A stretch of 9,204 nucleotides of DNA from Bryobacterales bacterium (GTDB lineage Bacteria; Acidobacteriota; Terriglobia; Bryobacterales; Bryobacteraceae), in the NCBI GenBank assembly GCA_025353235.1, contig JANXQZ010000389.1, forward strand, positions 1 through 9,204, written 5' to 3'. The translations under genes and the position numbers were made by a program. Under the pieces are notes generated by a model. It saw only the letters and a list, made by a program, of their open reading frames with translations. It ran no database searches and was not told the DNA's origin. This document shows, in pieces, positions 1 to 6,897 of this stretch. How positions within the stretch are numbered: position 1 is the stretch's first letter; each line of letters opens with the position of its first letter.

Positions 1-1
1 C

Positions 2-283
2 TTCGCAAACGCTCGGAGACGACTGGAGACAGCCGACGCAGCAGCCCTACAACGGATGCAACTCCGTTTAACGCGTGACCATCGCCGACTGGATCCGCTC
101 ACCGCCCATCTCACCCAATTGAGTCCGCTCAAGATACTCGACCGGGGTTATGCCATCGTGTCCAACGAACAGAATCAAATCGTAAAATCGGCGGAGCAAG
201 CACCCCCTGGGAGCAGCATCGATATTCGAATCGCGCAAGGAAGACTGAAGGCCGAAATTTCGGGGCTCTTCGGCAGCGAATGA
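2..283 (+). CDS. xseA: Exodeoxyribonuclease VII large subunit, C-terminal fragment (5' truncated)
   Basis: Only the last 93 codons are present; the frame is open from base 2 and ends at TGA 281-283. Exonuclease VII is a cytoplasmic nuclease that degrades single-stranded DNA into short oligonucleotides, and XseA is its catalytic subunit. The visible part shows the family's C-terminal signature: an Arg/Leu-rich helix followed by 'LSPLKILDRGYAIV' (LSPLxxLxRGYAIV in XseA) and a short beta-rich tail with 'APPGSSIDIRIAQGRLKAEI'. The catalytic core and the OB-fold DNA-binding domain would lie upstream of the window. The usual small partner xseB is not directly downstream; pgsA follows after 22 nt, so the partner must be elsewhere. 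Internal ATG 56 only restates the same frame and is not a real start. The identification rests on the conserved C-terminal motif and is firm. Confidence 0.9.
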   Translation, partial: FANARRRLETADAAALQRMQLRLTRDHRRLDPLTAHLTQLSPLKILDRGYAIVSNEQNQIVKSAEQAPPGSSIDIRIAQGRLKAEISGLFGSE

Positions 284-305
284 TATTCTGGCTTCAGGTT
301 GTGGG

Positions 306-935
306 ATGAATCTGCCCAACGCGCTCACTCTGCTTCGCATCTTCTTCGTGCCGCTGCTGGTAGCGGCTCTGGTGCAGCAGGATTTGTCCATTCACTGGAA
401 CGGGGAAGTCTGGCTAACGAACGACCTGTTCGCTTTGACCATATTCCTCGCCGCAGCCGCGACAGATCTATTGGACGGATATCTGGCGCGGAAGTGGGGC
501 CAAATCACAACTGTGGGAACCCTGCTCGATCCCATTGCGGACAAGCTGCTGATCTCTGCCGCGCTGATTGCGCTAGTCCAAATTCATCGCGTGCCGGCCT
601 GGATCGTGATCCTGATTGTTGCGCGGGAGTTTGCCGTTACGGGGCTGCGAGGAATTGCGGCGGCTGAAGGTTATACGATCCAGGCCAGCGATTTGGGAAA
701 GACCAAAATGATCTCCCAGGTAGCCGGGATCGGCCTGGTGCTGCTGAGCATTCGTTGGCCTGAAGTAGCGGGGATTGCGAATATCTGCATTTGGGGCGCG
801 ATGATTTTTAGCGTGATCTCGGCCTTCGATTACTTCTGGAAATTTTGGCGAAAGGTTGACGACAAGGTTAAGCTGCGACGCAGGCGCGAGTTACTGCTGA
901 TTGAGCGCCGGCGCAACCGGAGCGCGATCATTTAA
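306..935 (+). CDS. pgsA: CDP-diacylglycerol--glycerol-3-phosphate 3-phosphatidyltransferase
   Basis: This inner-membrane enzyme transfers phosphatidyl from CDP-diacylglycerol to glycerol-3-phosphate, giving phosphatidylglycerophosphate, the precursor of phosphatidylglycerol and cardiolipin. The 209-residue protein carries a complete CDP-alcohol phosphotransferase signature D(x2)DG(x2)AR(x8)G(x3)D(x3)D: D54, D57, G58, A61, R62, G71, D75 and D79. The N-terminus 'MNLPNALTLLRI' is typical of PgsA, which supports ATG 306. Several hydrophobic membrane segments follow, and the protein ends in a strongly basic cytoplasmic tail from about residue 180. Length is slightly above the usual 180-200 residues because of this tail. 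No strong ribosome-binding site precedes the ATG; with only 22 nt after xseA, co-transcription is likely. The last 45 nt overlap the 3' end of the opposite-strand RodZ-like gene. Other CDP-alcohol transferases such as PssA are possible, but the N-terminus favours PgsA. Confidence 0.92.
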   Translation: MNLPNALTLLRIFFVPLLVAALVQQDLSIHWNGEVWLTNDLFALTIFLAAAATDLLDGYLARKWGQITTVGTLLDPIADKLLISAALIALVQIHRVPAWIVILIVAREFAVTGLRGIAAAEGYTIQASDLGKTKMISQVAGIGLVLLSIRWPEVAGIANICIWGAMIFSVISAFDYFWKFWRKVDDKVKLRRRRELLLIERRRNRSAII

Positions 936-1847
936 CACCGGCCCATCCGCCGGGGTTGTAGGCACGACAGGCTTCGGCTCTAGAATCTGGACGCCCGACC
1001 GATCGATGATCACTGTGCGAACCTGCCCTTCCGGGCCAATCTTGCCAACCGATTTTCCGTTGAGCCGCACTTCCAATCCGCCCGCATTGCCAACGCGGAT
1101 GCGCGCCGTTTCGCGAGCGGCCACCGTCTTCACTTCCGCAGGCTGCAGCACGCCCGAAAATACCTGTTTCCCGTCCGGGGCAATCGAAAGCCAAGTCTGT
1201 TCCGTAGCCGCCACTTCGATCTGGAGCTGGTCTGCATCCACCGGCGCAGAGCGATTCGGTTCCGTCTCGGGCACAGCGCCAGGGGAGGCAGGCTCAACAG
1301 GCACGATGGTTTTCGCTTCATGCGGAGCCGGTTCCGATTTAGCTTGCTTCGGAGTGGGGGACACCGGGGTCGGCTTGGGATCTCCGGCCTTAGGGTCCAA
1401 CGCGCCGCTGACTTGCGAGACCGCATTAGCCAGAACTTGAGAATTGTGCCACCAGGCATAAAAGCCCGAGCACCCCAGAACCACAGCCACCAGCAGACCC
1501 AGCGAATAACTAATGCGATGGCCCGCGGCCTTTCCACCAACGTTCATCGGAGGAGGCCTAAACTGCTTGACTCCGGGGTCTGACGCTTGTCCAGGAAGGG
1601 CGGGCTCCCGGTCAGCGCTGACGATCCGCTCTACCTCGGATAGCAGTTCCGTGAGGTTCATGCCCAGATACGCAGCATACTGCTGGACGAAATTCTTGTA
1701 AAAAAAGCCGCCTGGCAGACTTTGCCGGTCGTCGTTCTCAATCGCTTCGATGTACCTCCGGCTGATCTTAGTGTCCGAAGCCACTTGGCTGGCATCCAGG
1801 CCCTTGTCCAGTCGCGCGCTGCGAAGTTTTTCACCAACAGAGGGCAT
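891..1847 (-). CDS. rodZ: RodZ-like membrane-anchored helix-turn-helix protein (HTH + TM + DUF4115)
   Basis: The protein has 318 residues from the ATG at 1845-1847. The order is an N-terminal xenobiotic-response-type HTH, about residues 4-70, with 'GEKLRSARLDKGLDASQVA' and 'ISRRYIEAIENDD'; one transmembrane helix near 112-134; a Pro/Ala/Glu-rich linker to about 200; and a beta-rich C-terminal domain resembling DUF4115/RodZ-C (about 205-288) that would be outside the cytoplasmic membrane. In RodZ proteins the HTH face binds MreB filaments and helps set rod shape; that role is inferred here from the architecture. A TTG at 1857-1859 would add four residues (MSTA), but ATG followed by PSVGEKLR matches the usual RodZ-family start better; neither has a good ribosome-binding site. 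The 3' end overlaps convergent pgsA. A pgsA neighbour is also found for rodZ/ymfM in Bacillus. No MreB or other shape genes are in the window, so 'RodZ-like' is the safe call. Confidence 0.75.
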   Translation of the reverse strand: MPSVGEKLRSARLDKGLDASQVASDTKISRRYIEAIENDDRQSLPGGFFYKNFVQQYAAYLGMNLTELLSEVERIVSADREPALPGQASDPGVKQFRPPPMNVGGKAAGHRISYSLGLLVAVVLGCSGFYAWWHNSQVLANAVSQVSGALDPKAGDPKPTPVSPTPKQAKSEPAPHEAKTIVPVEPASPGAVPETEPNRSAPVDADQLQIEVAATEQTWLSIAPDGKQVFSGVLQPAEVKTVAARETARIRVGNAGGLEVRLNGKSVGKIGPEGQVRTVIIDRSGVQILEPKPVVPTTPADGPVLNDRAPVAPALNQQ

Positions 1848-1893
1848 AGCAGTACTCAAGAGCGGCTTGGTAAACTAAAAGCGCACTAACGGT

Positions 1894-1899
1894 TATAAT
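1894..1899 (+). promoter_or_regulatory. Candidate sigma-70 type -10 box for the glycosyltransferase unit
   Basis: A perfect TATAAT lies 61 nt upstream of the glycosyltransferase ATG, inside the gap divergent from the RodZ-like gene. The best -35-like element is TTGGTA at 1867-1872, but its spacer of 21 bp is longer than ideal. The complementary strand reads TATTAT at the same place, so it could also serve the RodZ-like gene, though no -35 is seen on that side. Sequence match only. Confidence 0.4.
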
Positions 1900-1959
1900 A
1901 CTACAGTCGACGGGGAGGCACTCGCACGGTGAGCGCTCCGGTCGGGACGTTAGAGGTCT

Positions 1960-3021
1960 ATGGAAGAACCGAGCCGCAATCGAAGCGGGAGCATTGCGGT
2001 TATCGTCGTGAACTGGAATCGCCGCGATCTTCTGCGCGCCAGCTTACTTTCGCTGGGGGCTCAAAGAGTTGACCGCCGATTTGAAGTTCTCCTGGTGGAT
2101 AATGGATCGGAAGACGATTCGGTTGGCATGGCTCGAAGCGAATTTGCCGATATGGCCGCGTTTCGGCTCAGCGTAATCTGCAATTCGGAAAACCGAGGCT
2201 TTTGCGCCGCTAACAACCAGGGGATCGCGGCTTCTGAAAGCGAGTTTGTCGCTCTTTTGAACAATGACGCGGAAGCTGACTCGCAGTGGCTATCCGCCTT
2301 GACCAGCGCGTTCCAGGATAGACCGGACGTTGGCATGGCCGCTTCGAAGATCCTGGTCTACGAGGATCCGAGGCGGATCGATAAAGTTGGTCATCTGATC
2401 TACCCGGACGGGCAGAATCGCGGTCGGGGATCTGGCCAGATTGATAGGGGCCAGTATGACCAAGTGGAAGAAGTTCTGTGGCCGGACGGATGCGCCGCCA
2501 TGTACCGGCGACAGATGCTGGACCGCATCGGACTATTTGATGAGGATTTTTTTGCCTACGCTGACGATGCAGAGTTGGGATTGCGCGCCCGGATTGCCGG
2601 TTGGAATTGCCTCTATATTCCGACGGCGGTGGTCCGCCACCATCGCGGCACCACGCTCGGGCTTCGCTCCACCCGCCGATTGGAGCTTATCGAGCGAAAC
2701 CGCATCCTGCTGGCGGCTAAGCTTTTTCCGTGGAGCCTGCTTTGGCTAAACGGCGCGTATTACCTGGTCCGGTTGGGAGCGGGGCTGCTGGCGGCGGCGC
2801 GGGGACGGGGCGAAGTCAGCCGCCATCCCGGCCTCCGGGGCAAGCTCCAAGTAGCAACGGCGCTCCTAAGAGCGGACCTGTCGGCATTCCCGCTGTTGCC
2901 GCGCATGTTGAAGAAGCGCCGAGAGCTGAGCCAGATCCGGCGCCTGTCGCCCTCGCAACTCCGGCGCCTGTTGTTGTCGCATCGGATCTCGCTAAAAGAG
3001 TTGACAGAACAGGCGATCTAA
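1960..3021 (+). CDS. Family 2 glycosyltransferase (rhamnosyltransferase-like)
   Basis: A 353-residue GT2 enzyme with a GT-A fold, expected to transfer a sugar from a nucleotide-sugar donor to a growing glycan at the cytoplasmic face of the membrane. Visible motifs are 'VIVVNWNRRDLL' (about 14-25), 'VDNGSEDDS' (46-54) for nucleotide binding, 'NRGFCAANNQGI' (78-89), the metal-binding DXD-equivalent 'LLNNDAEAD' (99-107), 'DGCAAMYRR' (166-174), and the acceptor-site segment 'GLFDEDFFAYADDAELGLR' (181-199) with 'HHRGTT' after it. This set is typical of WbbL/rhamnosyltransferase-type GT2 proteins, but donor and acceptor cannot be read from sequence. After residue 240 the chain turns Leu/Arg-rich with one hydrophobic amphipathic stretch, suggesting membrane association. 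ATG 1960 is the first usable start because in-frame stops lie at 1930 and 1951; AGAGG at 1952-1956 is a close-set ribosome-binding site. Two methyltransferase genes follow at once, pointing to a glycan assembly and decoration operon. Confidence 0.88.
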   Translation: MEEPSRNRSGSIAVIVVNWNRRDLLRASLLSLGAQRVDRRFEVLLVDNGSEDDSVGMARSEFADMAAFRLSVICNSENRGFCAANNQGIAASESEFVALLNNDAEADSQWLSALTSAFQDRPDVGMAASKILVYEDPRRIDKVGHLIYPDGQNRGRGSGQIDRGQYDQVEEVLWPDGCAAMYRRQMLDRIGLFDEDFFAYADDAELGLRARIAGWNCLYIPTAVVRHHRGTTLGLRSTRRLELIERNRILLAAKLFPWSLLWLNGAYYLVRLGAGLLAAARGRGEVSRHPGLRGKLQVATALLRADLSAFPLLPRMLKKRRELSQIRRLSPSQLRRLLLSHRISLKELTEQAI

Positions 3022-3053
3022 AAGCTCCGCAAGCGGACGCGAGCGGGCTGAAA

Positions 3054-3998
3054 GTGGGCCGCTGTCCGGGGTGCGGCGATGCTGGCGTTCGAACCCTTTT
3101 TCATGGCACCGATCGGCTCTACCACACCACCCCGAAGAATTTTCTGATCGTCGAGTGCAAGGCATGTCGGCTCATTCGCCTGGAACCTCGCCCCACCCCG
3201 GAGGAACTGCCTCGGTATTATCCCGAAACCTACTGGTATGAGCCCGCACAAACCACGCTTGGCCGTTTGGAACAGTCCTACCGGCGCTTCGTGCTCAGGG
3301 ATCACGTCAACTTCGTGATGCGAGCCATGCGCGAATCGGGCGAAAGCGGTTTGCTGCTGGACGTAGGCTGCGGAGGCGGACTCTTTCTGCGGATGATGCG
3401 CGAATCAGGGTTGCCGGTCCTCGGTCTGGAAACCTCTGCGAAGGCGGCCAAACTGGCGTGGGAAACGAACCATGTGGCGGTGGTCTGCGGCAATCTGTCT
3501 AGTTCCCCGGTGGTGAACGAAAGCTGCGCGGTTGTCACCATGTTTCATGTGCTGGAACATCTGCACGATCCGGTAGGTTACCTGCAGTCCGCACGAGCTC
3601 TGCTTCGGCCGAACGGCCGTCTGATCGTGCAAATCCCGAATGCTTCCAGTTGGCAATTTCTCCTGTTTGGCGAGTACTGGAACGGCGTGGATGTGCCTCG
3701 CCATTTGATCGACTACCGGCAAAAAGATATGGAGAGCCTGCTGGAATATTGCGGTTTTGAAGTGATCCGCCGCAAGCATTTCTCGCTGCGCGACAATCCC
3801 GCCGGATTTGCCTCCAGCGTTGCTCCCCATCTCGATCCCATGGCTCGCCGGGTGCGCGGGATCAAAGAATCGCTGGGGATGAAGGCGCTCAAAGACGCCC
3901 TGTACTTTGGTCTGGTAGTGGGCGCTTTGCCATTCACGATTTTCGAAGCCGCGTGCGGCGCGGGATCCACTATCATGCTGGAAGCGAAAAGGAAGTAG
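3054..3998 (+). CDS. Class I SAM-dependent methyltransferase with N-terminal four-cysteine zinc module
   Basis: From GTG 3054 the protein has 314 residues. It opens with two CxxC pairs (C4/C7 in 'RCPGCGD', C35/C38 in 'ECKACR'), a likely zinc site, followed by a Rossmann methyltransferase domain: SAM-binding motif I 'LLDVGCGGG' (101-109), acidic ribose-binding residue E126 in 'LGLETS', and post-motif 'FHVLEHLHDP' (164-173) with 'LLRPNGRLIVQIPN' (183-196). This arrangement recalls the Methyltransf_23-type sugar and lipid methyltransferases found in polysaccharide and antibiotic loci. The C-terminus has a hydrophobic stretch near 283-300. The same frame is open upstream to an ATG at 2730, but those 108 codons lie inside the glycosyltransferase gene, are Ala/Pro-rich with no domain, and contain no other start; the four-Cys module beginning right after GTG 3054 supports the later start. 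The gene begins 32 nt after the glycosyltransferase stop. The substrate is probably a sugar of the same glycan (inference). Confidence 0.85.
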   Translation: MGRCPGCGDAGVRTLFHGTDRLYHTTPKNFLIVECKACRLIRLEPRPTPEELPRYYPETYWYEPAQTTLGRLEQSYRRFVLRDHVNFVMRAMRESGESGLLLDVGCGGGLFLRMMRESGLPVLGLETSAKAAKLAWETNHVAVVCGNLSSSPVVNESCAVVTMFHVLEHLHDPVGYLQSARALLRPNGRLIVQIPNASSWQFLLFGEYWNGVDVPRHLIDYRQKDMESLLEYCGFEVIRRKHFSLRDNPAGFASSVAPHLDPMARRVRGIKESLGMKALKDALYFGLVVGALPFTIFEAACGAGSTIMLEAKRK

Positions 3999-4004
3999 CC
4001 GAGG

Positions 4005-4691
4005 GTGTGGCATCCCGGCTTACAACGGCGGCTGCCCGCTTTTTTGCGGCGGCATGTGCTGCACTTCGAAGCCGCCATTGAGGACAGCGTCGCTGCCTTC
4101 GCTCGTGATTTGAAAGCCGGCGCTCTCGTGCTCGATGCCGGCGCCGGCGAGAGTGCGCATGCTTCGTTTTTCTCGGGACAGCGTTACCTGGCAGTGGATC
4201 TGGCCGTGGGCGATCCGGCCTGGAACTACGGAAAGCTGGACGCCATCGGCGATCTGACCGCGTTACCGTTTCAGAGCGGAGTTTTCGATGCTTGCCTGAA
4301 CGTGGTTACGCTGGAACATGTCCGCGAGCCTGCTGCTGCCATTGGGGAGATCCACCGAGTGCTGAAAGCAGGCGGGCAACTGCTTCTGATCGTGCCCCAT
4401 GAGTGGGAGGTGCATCAATCTCCGCACGATTATTTTCGGTATACGCGTCATGGAGTGGCGCATTTGCTGGAGAAGGCGGGATTTCGAGACTTTTCGATTG
4501 AGCCTGTGGGCGGATATTTTCGGCTTCTATCGCGGAGACTGTTCAACGGGCTTCAGTTTTTTAGGGGTCCGCTGCTCCCGCTCGCTGCCTTGTTTCTGGT
4601 GCCTCCGGCGCTGCTAGTTCCGTATTTGGACTTTTTGGATAAAGAGCGCAATTTTACTCTCGGGTATATTTGTGTTGCCCGCAAGACTTAG
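4005..4691 (+). CDS. Class I SAM-dependent methyltransferase (Methyltransf_11 type)
   Basis: A 228-residue protein starting at GTG 4005, six nt after the previous stop, with AAGGA at 3989-3993 placed 11 nt upstream as a plausible ribosome-binding site. SAM-binding motif I is 'VLDAGAGES' (42-50), the acidic residue after strand 2 is D65 in 'AVDLAV', motif II-like 'GDLTALPFQSGVFDA' (82-96), and 'VTLEHVREPAAAIGEIHRVLKAGG' covers the following helix and strand region (given here as positions 101-124). 'FRYTRHG' near 144-150 is common in methyltransferases of glycan loci. A hydrophobic hairpin-like segment around 179-207 suggests membrane contact. It is not a duplicate of the preceding methyltransferase: the cysteine module is absent and the motifs differ. 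As third gene of the block it probably modifies the same glycan or its lipid carrier, which is inference from position. The exact methyl acceptor cannot be read from the sequence. Confidence 0.83.
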   Translation: MWHPGLQRRLPAFLRRHVLHFEAAIEDSVAAFARDLKAGALVLDAGAGESAHASFFSGQRYLAVDLAVGDPAWNYGKLDAIGDLTALPFQSGVFDACLNVVTLEHVREPAAAIGEIHRVLKAGGQLLLIVPHEWEVHQSPHDYFRYTRHGVAHLLEKAGFRDFSIEPVGGYFRLLSRRLFNGLQFFRGPLLPLAALFLVPPALLVPYLDFLDKERNFTLGYICVARKT

Positions 4692-4744
4692 GAATCCGCT
4701 ACGAGGCCGTGCTGTTTTATACTACATAATCCTGATTTCTTCTA

Positions 4745-4796
4745 GGCTGCTTTGTGGGGCAGCCAATCTGGCTGCAGCCGCCTTTCCCAGGCGGCT
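4745..4796. terminator. Hairpin cluster between convergent genes, possible bidirectional terminator
   Basis: The 127-nt gap between the methyltransferase stop and the DUF2339 stop holds three inverted repeats in a row. GGCTGC 4745-4750 pairs with GCAGCC 4759-4764 (8-nt loop), GGCTGCAGCC 4770-4779 is a perfect palindrome, and AGCCGCCT 4776-4783 pairs with AGGCGGCT 4789-4796 around a 5-nt TTCCC loop. The location is right for ending both convergent transcripts, but neither strand has a U-tract after the stems, so this is not a textbook Rho-independent terminator. Confidence 0.4.
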
Positions 4797-4818
4797 TCCA
4801 AAGCTGCCGAGGCCCACA

Positions 4819-6840
4819 TCACTCATCACTATACAATCGGGAAATCAGTGCGCGAAACCGTGAATAAAGGAACGAAGTGGAGAGCAGCAACACGCCCAGC
4901 GCGACGAACGCCAGTGTGCGATACACCCGGCTCAACTGCCAAACGTCGAACAAATACAGCTTCAGCACCACCACCCCGATCAATCCCAGGCCCGCAATCC
5001 GGTTCACCGCCGTGCGCGTGCCAACCCCCAAGCTGACCAGAGCCACCGCATACACGGCATACAGTATGGAGATGGAGATTGTCTCGACGCTGATCAGATT
5101 ATTTGGAGATGCTGAGCGTCCGGCCCAGCCCAGCATTTCCTGCGTTAGAGTCCACAGCAGCAGGAAGTGGCCGCTAAAGTAGCAGATGAGCCGCAGTTCC
5201 ACGGGCCGCTCGACCCAGCGGGCAGCCAGCCACAAGCAGACCGTTGCGATGAGGAACGTTAGAAATCGAGCGTTTATGAGAGCGGCATACTCGTTTACGG
5301 TAGGGTAGATCCAAGCATCGACCAAGAGCAGCCGACACATCACCAACACGAAAATGGCGGTTCCGGCCTGCGTCAGGCGCCTGTTCGCGACTCTCGCTCC
5401 GATCCAAATTAACGCTGCGGCCTCAAGCGACCACGCCATCGTGATCCGCCACGCAGTGAATTGAATCGGGACGGCGAGTGTGAGAAGGGAGAGCGCCACT
5501 CCAATCGCCAACAGAGCGGGCGTGGGCTGATCCCAAAGTTCATAAGCCAGCGCCAAGTGGATGCCTGCGAGCGCTACCGCGAACAAGCCCATCCAGCTGT
5601 GGTGTTCCGGGTTCAGCAGGTAATACGATGCGCCAAAGTACGCCATGCCGTTTAGCGCGAGCATCGCGAGATCCTGGCTGCGGGCTCGCTCACGCCGTAC
5701 TAGGATCCACCACGGCGTCCACGCGAGAAAAAGCAAAAAGCCGCAGGTTAACCCGAGAACGAGCGCCCCGGTCGGCTTGGGAGTTTCTATGCCTGCGGCA
5801 AATATGCCAGACCAGATCCAGAACGAGATGAACGCGACGTTAGCCGCGAACTTCCAGTGACGCCGCAAATCGGCCACTGCAAGTCCGCCGACCGCCACCA
5901 ACACAGCAAGCATGAAATATGTTCTTGGATCTCCAACCCATATGAACGCGAGCGCTCCGGCGGTGAGAAACTGGGAAATAAGAAAGATCGGCTGCAAGCT
6001 GGTTGCGGCGGCAAAAAGCCCGTGAAACAAGACTACCCAAACCGCTGCCGTGAAACGATCCTGACTGTGAAAGTGCTCGAACCACCCGGCATAGATTAAG
6101 ACCGTGCCAGCAAAACTTAAACTCTCAAGCAGTTTCCAGGCTTTCACTTTGACAAGCGCCAAAGCTCCGAGATCCAGAAGCAGAACATAGCCGAACAGGA
6201 ACCAGGGATGGTTCTCGCCGGTGCTGAGCATCATGGGCGTGAGAAATCCTCCGAAGAGGCCGAGTGCCGCAATTGCGATCGAGTTGTAGCGAAGCGCAAG
6301 CGCCCCGGCCAGGAGAGTAGTCAGCGCCATCCCGACAAATGCCAACCCTTGCGGGACCAGATGGTAAAAGCCGAAGGCCGAGAAGATTGCCAAGTATAGA
6401 ATCGAAATGCCGACTGCGGTTATGCCTTGCGAGAAGATGGCTTGTCCTCGCCTCCACAAGAGTTCCGCTCCGCCGATGGCGAGCAGTCCTGCCAGGATGC
6501 CCAACTCGACCCGGCCTGCCGCACCAATCAGATTGTTATCGATGGCTAATCTGAAGAGAAAACCGATGCCTAGCACCAGCGTCACTACGCCGACTCGATT
6601 GATCAGCGTGAGGCCGATGCTCGTTTCCATTCCCTGCGATTGCGGCGGGATCTCGGGTAATGGAGGAGGAAGGACAGCGGGCGGCGTGGAGACTGGAGGC
6701 GGCACCAGGGCGGGAGACGCTGCAAGGCGGAGCACCGACTCGACTCGTTCGAGGCGTTCCTCGAATTTTCCCTGCTGCTGGACGATCCGGGCCAAGGCGG
6801 CCGAGATCGCGTCCATGCGCTCTTGTTCGGGAGACGGCAT
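4819..6840 (-). CDS. DUF2339 family multi-spanning membrane protein
   Basis: A 673-residue protein with an N-terminal coiled-coil-like stretch (about 1-40, 'ERMDAISAALARIVQQQGKF'), a Pro-rich linker (about 44-68), then an almost unbroken series of hydrophobic helices to the C-terminus, consistent with many transmembrane spans. The first membrane region 'INRVGVVTLVLGIGFLFRLA' followed by 'GRVELGILAGLLAIGGAELLWRRG' (about 108-131) is the recognisable DUF2339 pattern. The function of this family is not established; proteins of this shape are often described only as predicted membrane proteins. ATG at 6838-6840 is the natural start because the coiled coil and linker follow directly; AAGG abuts it without the usual spacing. 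A TATAGT at 6849-6854 (minus strand) could be a -10 box giving an almost leaderless transcript, a weak inference. It is convergent with the glycan operon and divergent from the tRNA gene, so it is probably a single-gene unit. Confidence 0.85.
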   Translation of the reverse strand: MPSPEQERMDAISAALARIVQQQGKFEERLERVESVLRLAASPALVPPPVSTPPAVLPPPLPEIPPQSQGMETSIGLTLINRVGVVTLVLGIGFLFRLAIDNNLIGAAGRVELGILAGLLAIGGAELLWRRGQAIFSQGITAVGISILYLAIFSAFGFYHLVPQGLAFVGMALTTLLAGALALRYNSIAIAALGLFGGFLTPMMLSTGENHPWFLFGYVLLLDLGALALVKVKAWKLLESLSFAGTVLIYAGWFEHFHSQDRFTAAVWVVLFHGLFAAATSLQPIFLISQFLTAGALAFIWVGDPRTYFMLAVLVAVGGLAVADLRRHWKFAANVAFISFWIWSGIFAAGIETPKPTGALVLGLTCGFLLFLAWTPWWILVRRERARSQDLAMLALNGMAYFGASYYLLNPEHHSWMGLFAVALAGIHLALAYELWDQPTPALLAIGVALSLLTLAVPIQFTAWRITMAWSLEAAALIWIGARVANRRLTQAGTAIFVLVMCRLLLVDAWIYPTVNEYAALINARFLTFLIATVCLWLAARWVERPVELRLICYFSGHFLLLWTLTQEMLGWAGRSASPNNLISVETISISILYAVYAVALVSLGVGTRTAVNRIAGLGLIGVVVLKLYLFDVWQLSRVYRTLAFVALGVLLLSTSFLYSRFRALISRLYSDE

Positions 6841-6879
6841 CCTTGAGAACTATACCCGATTTCAGGGCGCGATGCCGGA

Positions 6880-6888
6880 TGGTATACT
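6880..6888 (+). promoter_or_regulatory. Extended -10 promoter element for tRNA-Arg
   Basis: TGG directly followed by TATACT forms an extended -10 element ending 9 nt before the first base of the mature tRNA. The corresponding -35 position (6860-6865, TTTCAG) is poor, which an extended -10 can compensate. It is the only promoter-like sequence in the 57-nt gap between the divergent DUF2339 start and the tRNA. No experimental support. Confidence 0.45.
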
Positions 6889-6897
6889 GGAAAAGTT

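Noticed and set aside
901..1440. 179-codon open frame antisense to the RodZ-like gene
   Set aside because: It is Ser/Thr/Gly-rich low-complexity sequence opposite a well-supported coding frame, with no recognisable domain; a by-product of GC-rich codon use.
1929..2072. 47-codon GTG-initiated frame after a good GGGGAGG ribosome-binding-like site, overlapping the start of the glycosyltransferase
   Set aside because: The GGGGAGG at 1912-1918 is tempting, but the product has no recognisable features and most of it lies out of frame inside a conserved GT2 N-terminus; probably chance.
3324..3412. Near-identical ATGCGCGAATC(G/A)GG segments in the zinc methyltransferase gene
   Set aside because: Both encode MRESG in two amphipathic helices of the same protein; two short copies alone do not make a repeat element.
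3405..4013. 202-codon minus-strand open frame across the zinc methyltransferase gene
   Set aside because: The plus strand carries a clear methyltransferase with all SAM motifs; the antisense product shows no domain.
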